DNA of 64,000 nucleotides from Pseudomonas sp. IPO3778 (GTDB lineage: Bacteria; Pseudomonadota; Gammaproteobacteria; Pseudomonadales; Pseudomonadaceae), in the NCBI RefSeq assembly GCF_013386825.1, contig NZ_JACARC010000011.1, forward strand, positions 1-64,000, written 5' to 3'. Made by a program: the position numbers and the translations under genes. The notes below the pieces were generated by a model that did not search any database, was not told the origin of the DNA, and was given only the letters and a program-made list of their open reading frames with translations. Shown piece after piece: positions 58,574 through 64,000 of this stretch. Each line of letters starts with the position of its first letter. Position 1 is the first letter of the stretch.

Positions 58574-59980
58574 ATGAACCCCAAGGACGTCAGGCAAACC
58601 GACTTTGCCTACCAGGCGGTGTATCGCTACATGATTAATCTCATCAACGAAGTCGGCACCGACGCCCGGGTGAAACTGCCGTCATTGCGCCAGCTGTCGG
58701 AGCGTCTGAATGTGTCGATCTCGACCATTCAATACGCCTATTCCTTGCTGGAGAAGGAAGGCCGGGTCTATTCGGTGGCCAAATCAGGCTACTACGCCTG
58801 GCCGGTAGTGCATAAACCGGCAGGCAGCAGCGGCGGCGATCTGCTGGAACGGGTGTATGCCAGTGCGCGGCGTCCGGGAGCCCTGGTGCTCAGCGCCGAT
58901 GAACCGGCACTTGGCGCGTCGCTGGACGGGGCGCTGTTGCTGATGGAGCGTGAGCTGCTGCGTCACTACCCGCGGCATTTGCAGCCCTGGTCGCAGCCCT
59001 GCGGGGTCTGGGAGCTGCGTGCGGCGCTTGCGGCGCGTTACACCTCGTCGCCCACTCGCTGCTGGCAAGCGGATGAGGTGTATATCGGCGCCGATCTGCG
59101 CGGGGTCCTGGAGATCCTGATTGAGGTGTTGGGGCTCAAGGGCGCTACGATCATCGTGGAATCACCGTGTGACTGGCTGATTCTGCGGTTATTTCAGGGG
59201 GAGGGCGTCAGGATCATTGAAGTGCCGTTCACGGCGGACGGAGGCCTGGACCTGACGCTGCTGGAGCAATCCCTCAGCAATGAACCGGTGCAACTGGCGC
59301 TGCTGTCGTCGGGCGCCAGCCTGCCATCAGGCAGCGTTATGTCCCACCATGATCGCCTGCAGTTAGTGCGGTTGTTGAACCAGCATGGCTGCTGGCTGTT
59401 AGAAAATGACAGCCATGGCGACCTGGGTTTCGAGCACCCGATTACCCCACTGCGGGACGTGGCCAACCCCGAGCGGTTGATGGTGTTTTCCACCTTCGAG
59501 AAGACGCTCGGGCCGGAAGCACCCTTTGGCTATTTGCTGTCCCGGCACTTGAGCGGCGAGTTGCAACGCCAGTTCCTGCTGCGCGCGTTCCGCTTGTCGT
59601 CCATCCGCCAGCGGGCGATTGCCCGGCTTTATCACAGTGGGCGGATCGACCAGCACCTGCGGGAGTTGCGACCCCAGCTCAAAGAGCAGGCCCGGCTAAT
59701 GAGCCTGCGCCTGGACGAGCACCTGGGGGACCAGGTGAGCTACCGAATGCCGGCGGCCGGTGCGACCTTCTGGCTACGTTCCAGGCTGGCGGTGGACATG
59801 CGCCAGGTGTTCCAGCGCCTGCTCGCGTGCCAGGTGGTGATCGCCCCCGGGGAGTTATTCAGCATCAGCGGCCTGCACCGTCAGCATCTGCGGGTGAGCC
59901 ATACGTTCGACAGGGCCCACAACCTGGAGGACGCACTGGGCGAGCTGTCCCTCGCCTTAAAGCAGGCGCAGACTGGGTAA
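58574..59980 (+). CDS. MocR-type regulator (GntR HTH plus aminotransferase domain)
   Basis: This 468-residue PLP-dependent transcription factor has an N-terminal winged HTH at about residues 12-75 ([35 protein letters not shown]). The rest is a fold-type I aminotransferase domain (about 90-460). The PLP-binding lysine is K310 in [19 protein letters not shown], in the expected place. The Asp and Tyr that hold PLP are less clear. It probably senses an amino-acid-like ligand. It sits directly after the orphan gene, a plausible target, and 119 nt before pgm. Confidence 0.85.
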   Translation: MNPKDVRQTDFAYQAVYRYMINLINEVGTDARVKLPSLRQLSERLNVSISTIQYAYSLLEKEGRVYSVAKSGYYAWPVVHKPAGSSGGDLLERVYASARRPGALVLSADEPALGASLDGALLLMERELLRHYPRHLQPWSQPCGVWELRAALAARYTSSPTRCWQADEVYIGADLRGVLEILIEVLGLKGATIIVESPCDWLILRLFQGEGVRIIEVPFTADGGLDLTLLEQSLSNEPVQLALLSSGASLPSGSVMSHHDRLQLVRLLNQHGCWLLENDSHGDLGFEHPITPLRDVANPERLMVFSTFEKTLGPEAPFGYLLSRHLSGELQRQFLLRAFRLSSIRQRAIARLYHSGRIDQHLRELRPQLKEQARLMSLRLDEHLGDQVSYRMPAAGATFWLRSRLAVDMRQVFQRLLACQVVIAPGELFSISGLHRQHLRVSHTFDRAHNLEDALGELSLALKQAQTG

Positions 59981-60099
59981 GTGACCGGGCGCTGAATGAA
60001 ATTTCGCTGATTGTTGTAGGATTTATAACGTCGCGGAGCAGTCCAACTCTCAGTAAACTGCACTCTTTTTCCGAATCCTTCTCTTTCAGAGGTTTATGC

Positions 60100-61746
60100 A
60101 TGACTCTCAGTCCTTTTGCGGGCAAGCCGGCACCAGCTCAACTGCTGGTAGACATCCCGCGACTGGTAACGGCCTATTACACCGGCCAGCCTGATGCAGC
60201 GATCTCCACCCAACGCGTCGCCTTTGGTACCTCCGGGCACCGCGGCAGCTCGTTTGACCTGAGCTTTAATGAATGGCACGTGCTTGCCATCAGCCAGGCC
60301 ATTTGCCTTTACCGTGAAGCCCAAGGCATCAACGGCCCGCTGTTCGTCGGCCTGGACACCCATGCGCTGTCTACCCCGGCCGGCGCCAGCGCCCTTGAAG
60401 TACTGGCCGCCAATGGCGTGCACGTGATGCTTGCCGAAGGCGATGAATACACCCCGACGCCGGCGATTTCCCACGCGATTATTTGCTACAACCGCGGCCG
60501 CACCAGCGGCCTGGCCGACGGCATCGTGATCACGCCGTCCCATAACCCGCCACAAAGCGGCGGCTACAAGTACAACCCGCCCAACGGCGGACCGGCCGAT
60601 ACCCATATCACCAAGTGGATCGAAGCCAAGGCCAACGAACTGCTGGCCAATAAACTGGCCGGGGTCAAACGCATCACCCACGCCCAGGCGCTGAAGGCGG
60701 ACACCACTCATCGTCACGACTACCTCAACACCTACGTGGCCGACCTGGTCAACGTCATCGACTTCGATGCGATCCGCAACGCGGGCCTGCGCCTGGGCGT
60801 CGACCCGCTGGGCGGAGCAGGGGTGCGCTACTGGTCGGCCATCGCCGAACATCACCGCCTGAACCTGGACGTGGTGAATACCGACGTGGATTCGACCTTC
60901 CGCTTCATGAGCGTCGACTGGGACGGCCAGATCCGCATGGACCCGTCCTCCAGCTACGCCATGCAGGGTTTGATTGGCCTCAAGGACCGCTACGACGTGG
61001 CGTTCGCCTGCGACCCGGACCACGACCGCCACGGCATCGTTACGCCGTCCGGTGGTTTGCTGGCGCCGAACAACTACCTCGCGGTGTCCATCGACTATCT
61101 GTTCCAGAACCGCCCAGAGTGGCGAGCGGACGCAGCCGTAGGCAAGACCGTGGTCAGCAGTGGCCTGATTGACCGGGTTGCCAAACGCATTGGCCGTCGC
61201 CTGTACGAAGTGCCGGTGGGCTTCAAGTGGTTTGCCGACGGGCTGTTCGACGGCTCCCTGGGCTTTGGCGGTGAAGAAAGCGCCGGCGCCTCGTTCCTGC
61301 GCAAGGACGGCAGCGTCTGGAGCACTGACAAGGATGGCTTGATTCCCGCCCTGTTGGCTGCAGAAATGACCTCGCGCAAAGGCCAGGACCCGAGCCAGAT
61401 CTACCGTGGGCTGACGGACGCACTGGGCGAACCGTTTGCCATTCGTGTGGACGCCAAGGCCACGCCGGCGCAGAAAGCCCTGCTGGGCAAGCTGTCGCCG
61501 GACCAGGTGACCTCCACGCAGTTGGCGGGGGAAAGCATCCAGCAGATCCTCAGCCACGCGCCGGGCAACGATCAGGCGATTGGCGGGCTGAAAGTCATGA
61601 CCGAAAACGGCTGGTTCGCGGCGCGGCCATCGGGCACCGAAGACATCTACAAGATCTACGCCGAGAGCTTTATTGGCGAAGATCACCTCAAGCAACTGGT
61701 GGAAGAGGCGCAGGTGTTGGTGGACGGGGCGATCTCGTCTAACTGA
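60100..61746 (+). CDS. pgm: Phosphoglucomutase, alpha-D-glucose type
   Basis: This enzyme interconverts glucose-1-phosphate and glucose-6-phosphate, feeding glycogen, trehalose or surface sugar pathways. The 548-residue four-domain protein has [13 protein letters not shown] at the N-terminus and the phosphoserine loop [12 protein letters not shown]. Metal-binding Asp residues lie in [10 protein letters not shown], the substrate loop is [17 protein letters not shown], and the phosphate-binding C-terminal loop is [16 protein letters not shown]. This is the E. coli Pgm type, not AlgC. I chose the ATG at 60100, with AGAGG 7 nt upstream. It is followed by a REP element. Confidence 0.95.
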   Translation: MTLSPFAGKPAPAQLLVDIPRLVTAYYTGQPDAAISTQRVAFGTSGHRGSSFDLSFNEWHVLAISQAICLYREAQGINGPLFVGLDTHALSTPAGASALEVLAANGVHVMLAEGDEYTPTPAISHAIICYNRGRTSGLADGIVITPSHNPPQSGGYKYNPPNGGPADTHITKWIEAKANELLANKLAGVKRITHAQALKADTTHRHDYLNTYVADLVNVIDFDAIRNAGLRLGVDPLGGAGVRYWSAIAEHHRLNLDVVNTDVDSTFRFMSVDWDGQIRMDPSSSYAMQGLIGLKDRYDVAFACDPDHDRHGIVTPSGGLLAPNNYLAVSIDYLFQNRPEWRADAAVGKTVVSSGLIDRVAKRIGRRLYEVPVGFKWFADGLFDGSLGFGGEESAGASFLRKDGSVWSTDKDGLIPALLAAEMTSRKGQDPSQIYRGLTDALGEPFAIRVDAKATPAQKALLGKLSPDQVTSTQLAGESIQQILSHAPGNDQAIGGLKVMTENGWFAARPSGTEDIYKIYAESFIGEDHLKQLVEEAQVLVDGAISSN

Positions 61747-61777
61747 CACCCCAATTGCACCTGTGACTGATTAACCT

Positions 61778-61886
61778 GTGGCGAGGGAGCTTTTGTGGCG
61801 AGGGAGCTTGCTCCCGCTGGAGCGCGTAGCGCTCCCAAGATTTTGGGGCCGCTTCGCACCCCAGCGGGAGCAAGCTCCCTCGCCAC
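61778..61886. repeat. REP-type element with 26-bp perfect inverted repeat
   Basis: Arms at 61795-61820 and 61861-61886 are perfectly complementary over 26 bp (starting GTGGCGAGGGAGC). A partial direct copy precedes at 61778-61794. The 40-bp centre contains its own hairpin, GGAGCGC / GCGCTCC (61819-61835). This matches the widespread P. fluorescens intergenic repeat. It lies between convergent pgm and pirin genes. Confidence 0.9.
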
Positions 61887-61898
61887 ATTTAAATTCGG

Positions 61899-62594
61899 TC
61901 AAGCCAGGTCGACCAACACGATCTCGCTGTCTTCAACCGCCGTCACCCGCAACACCTGCTCATCCTCAACCGCCACACCGTCTCGAGCGTGTGCACGCAG
62001 GCCATTGACGTCAATCACCCCGGTCGCCGGCACCAGATACGCCCGGCGCCCGCTGTCCAGCCGGTACTCGGCACTTTCACCGGCTTTCAAATTGGCCGCC
62101 ACCAGGCGGGCATCGGCACGAATGCGCAGGCTTTCGCTGTCTCCGGCCTTGCCACTGGCCAAGGTCACAAAACCTTCGCGCTCACCCTTCGGAAATGGCT
62201 TGGCGCCCCACGACGGCGGCAAGCCTGCCTCGTTGGGTATAATCCAGATCTGGAAAATCTTGGTCGGGGTGGCTTCCAGGTTGTATTCGCTGTGGGCGAT
62301 CCCGGTACCGGCGCTCATCACCTGCACGTCGCCAGCCTCGGTACGGCCCTTGTTGCCCAGGTTGTCGGCATGGCTGATGGCACCTTCACGCACATAGGTG
62401 ATGATTTCCATGTCACGGTGCGGGTGTTGCGGAAAACCGGTGCCGGGGGCGATGAGATCGTCGTTCCACACCCGCAGGTTGCCCCAATGCATGCGCTTGG
62501 GGTCGTGGTATTCAGCGAAGGAAAAGTGGTGGTGAGCGTCCAGCCAACCGTGATTGGCGCCGCCCAGCGTATTGAAAGGTCGAAGTTCAAGCAT
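61899..62594 (-). CDS. Pirin-family protein (YhhW type)
   Basis: This bicupin of the pirin family has 231 residues. The N-terminal cupin has the metal motif FPQHPHRDMEIITYV with two His, and the matching H...E in GTGIAHSEYNLE. Some members, such as E. coli YhhW, show quercetin 2,3-dioxygenase activity, but the cellular role is mostly unknown. RVWNDDLIAPGTGFPQHPH is typical. I chose the ATG at 62594, with AGGAGA 6 nt upstream. It converges on pgm and is divergent from a helicase gene. Confidence 0.9.
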   Translation of the reverse strand: MLELRPFNTLGGANHGWLDAHHHFSFAEYHDPKRMHWGNLRVWNDDLIAPGTGFPQHPHRDMEIITYVREGAISHADNLGNKGRTEAGDVQVMSAGTGIAHSEYNLEATPTKIFQIWIIPNEAGLPPSWGAKPFPKGEREGFVTLASGKAGDSESLRIRADARLVAANLKAGESAEYRLDSGRRAYLVPATGVIDVNGLRAHARDGVAVEDEQVLRVTAVEDSEIVLVDLA

Positions 62595-62812
62595 GATCGT
62601 CTCCTGTGGATGGTGGCCATGATCCAACAGGCCAAGATCGATAAAAAGCGTAAAAAATGCAGCAATCCTATCGAATGCTTCGATGCCGATGCTCAGGGCT
62701 TATCTTCACTTCATCGCCTAACTGCATGAGCGCAAAGCAATTGGCTGGAACTGAGGGGCGTTTGCGGCGAACATAGGGGCCTTGTCCGAGTTAAAGCATC
62801 GCAGGAGTCCGC

Positions 62813-64000
62813 GTGCCGCAACACACCCCCGATCTGCCTCCCGAACTGCGGCCCCTGGCCGAAATGCCCCTGTTGAAACGGCTCGCCGCCCGATTATTCG
62901 GTCACGGCCTGACGCGCCTGCGCGCCCAGCACCGTTTCTCCTGGCTGCACGGCCAGGCTGACGGCTTTCGCAGCGGCCACACGGCGGGGGTGGAGTACGG
63001 TTATCAGGAAGGCAAGGCGGATGGCCTCGAGGAAGGCCGCCAGGTCCTGCTGATTCGCGACTTCCGCCCGGATGAACACACCGCGCCGGGGGTTGACGAC
63101 AGCCTGTTCGATGACTGGCGCCTGCCGCTGACGGCTGAACTGAAAAAACGCATCAAGGCCGACGTGGCGCGCCTGCTGCCGGCACACGCCCAGCCGAGCG
63201 CGGCCCAATGGAAGATGATTTTCAGCGATACGCCGTCCACCTCGGTGATTGCTGGCGCCGGCGCCGGCAAATCCACCTCGCTGGTGCTGCGTATCCTGCT
63301 GCTGACCCATTACCTGGGCTTTGAGCTGAGCTCGATGACCGTGGTGACCTTCACCCGCGAGTCGCGCAAGGACTTCATCCACAAGCTCATGGAGATTCTC
63401 GCCTTGTGGGGCCAACCCCTTGGCATGAAAGAAGCCCAAGCCGTGGTGCGCACCTTTCACTCGCGCATTCTGCCGATGGTGCGCAGCCTGCCGGGGCTTG
63501 AGCGGCTGCAAGCCTTCGAGAACCTTAACGCGCGCACCGAGGCAGGCTTTGACGAGGCCGACAGCAACCCCTTCGAACTGCGGATCAACGACGCCCAGCG
63601 CCAGCAACTGAATGCCTGCTATCACCAGCTGCATGGCCGTCACGCGCGCTTTCGCGAACTGATTGCCCCGTTGGCGCGTCATGCCCTGCAACTCAGGGAG
63701 CTGGAGCGCGACCATCCGGATGTGCAGAAGCGCATGGCGGTGACCGAGCTGGCGGCCAAGCGCGATGAAGAGCTGTGTGATGTGATCGAAGACCTGTGGT
63801 TTCGCGCCGGTGCCTGGCCGATCAAGGGCATCGAGCCCAATCGCCAGACCTTTGATATCAACGGCGCGCAGTTTCATTGCCATGGCTACATTGCCGAACT
63901 GGACGCCTGGGTCGTACTGGGCTTCGACCCTCGGGAAAACGCCCAGGTCAGCCGTCCCGGCTCGAAGCTGTCGGTGCGTGCCGAGTGGGCCGTCAAGCGT
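62813..64000 (+). CDS. UvrD/Rep-type helicase, 5' part (runs off window)
   Basis: An open frame continues without stop to the window end (396 codons), so the 3' part is missing. Walker A is VIAGAGAGKSTSLVLRILLL (about residues 144-163), of the superfamily 1 UvrD/Rep type. Motif Ia-like TVVTFTRESRKDFIHKL follows, then VVRTFHSRILPMV. Upstream is an unusual N-terminal region of about 140 residues with a Gly-rich repeat (FRSGHTAGVEYGYQEGKADGLEEGRQ). The start is GTG with AGGAG 5 nt upstream. A DNA repair or recombination role is likely. It is not a simple UvrD because the N-domain precedes the ATPase. Confidence 0.85.
   Translation, partial: MPQHTPDLPPELRPLAEMPLLKRLAARLFGHGLTRLRAQHRFSWLHGQADGFRSGHTAGVEYGYQEGKADGLEEGRQVLLIRDFRPDEHTAPGVDDSLFDDWRLPLTAELKKRIKADVARLLPAHAQPSAAQWKMIFSDTPSTSVIAGAGAGKSTSLVLRILLLTHYLGFELSSMTVVTFTRESRKDFIHKLMEILALWGQPLGMKEAQAVVRTFHSRILPMVRSLPGLERLQAFENLNARTEAGFDEADSNPFELRINDAQRQQLNACYHQLHGRHARFRELIAPLARHALQLRELERDHPDVQKRMAVTELAAKRDEELCDVIEDLWFRAGAWPIKGIEPNRQTFDINGAQFHCHGYIAELDAWVVLGFDPRENAQVSRPGSKLSVRAEWAVKR

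Noticed and set aside
60094..61749. 551-codon minus-strand open frame
   Set aside because: Antisense shadow of pgm, whose active-site motifs are all present on the plus strand.
62894..63883. 329-codon minus-strand open frame
   Set aside because: The plus strand here is a continuous frame from 62813 to the window end with Walker A and other SF1 helicase motifs, so the minus frame is a shadow.
1..64000. Mobile elements, CRISPR arrays, rRNA and tRNA genes
   Set aside because: I looked for transposase or integrase motifs, regularly spaced repeats and tRNA-like cloverleaf sequences and found none I could support. Only REP-type repeats are present.

Overview
This window looks like chromosome from a member of the Pseudomonas fluorescens complex. 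It is GC-rich, and several proteins read as close relatives of known Pseudomonas proteins: MexEF-OprN, MexT, MexS, BenRABCDKF, LigD/Ku and LpxO. Two intergenic inverted repeats have the look of pseudomonad REP elements. I saw no transposase, integrase, phage gene, CRISPR array, rRNA or tRNA. Family names come from recognising motifs and remembered sequences, not from searches.

Layout. 0-5 kb: ABC-F factor YbiT, an MFS exporter, a SAM methyltransferase and a TIGR03067-type protein. 5-11 kb: two envelope genes, wzz (O-antigen length) and lpxO (lipid A hydroxylation), converge on the ku-ligD end-joining operon. 11-18.6 kb: a secreted small protein with a PQQ-type sugar dehydrogenase, a DUF1348 gene under its own TetR regulator, pssA, and a 1008-residue effector-like orphan. 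18.6-23 kb: the Fur-boxed iron uptake operon efeU-efeO-efeB-efeM. 23-31 kb: an AraC regulator, a small periplasmic protein and the RND pump operon mexE-mexF-oprN. 31-36.5 kb: two small proteins and a four-gene sugar ABC importer. 36.5-42 kb: a lipoprotein, then an amino-acid-type ABC importer (permease and ATPase fused) with a GntR regulator and a DUF1989 enzyme. 42-51 kb: an MFS pump and the benzoate regulon benR-benABCDKF. 51-56.5 kb: an SDR, a divergent PfpI/GlxA-type pair, and mexT/mexS. 56.5-64 kb: an odd locus (51-residue ORF, 473-residue orphan, MocR regulator), pgm, a pirin and the start of a UvrD-type helicase that runs off the window.

How the parts work together. Benzoate would enter through BenF and BenK and be turned into catechol by BenABC and BenD; no cat genes are present, so catechol must be handled elsewhere. 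BenR has a textbook two-half-site box before benA, and A-rich Crc/Hfq-type motifs precede benR, benA, benK and benF, which suggests catabolite repression at several steps. MexT and MexS lie about 24 kb from the pump operon they are expected to control, although a partial MexT-box match remains upstream of mexE.

The least explained parts are the 56.5-60 kb locus (A/T-rich microORF, orphan protein, MocR regulator, perfect 14-bp palindrome), the 1008-residue orphan, and the transporter-DUF1989-GntR operon with its perfect GntR-type operator.
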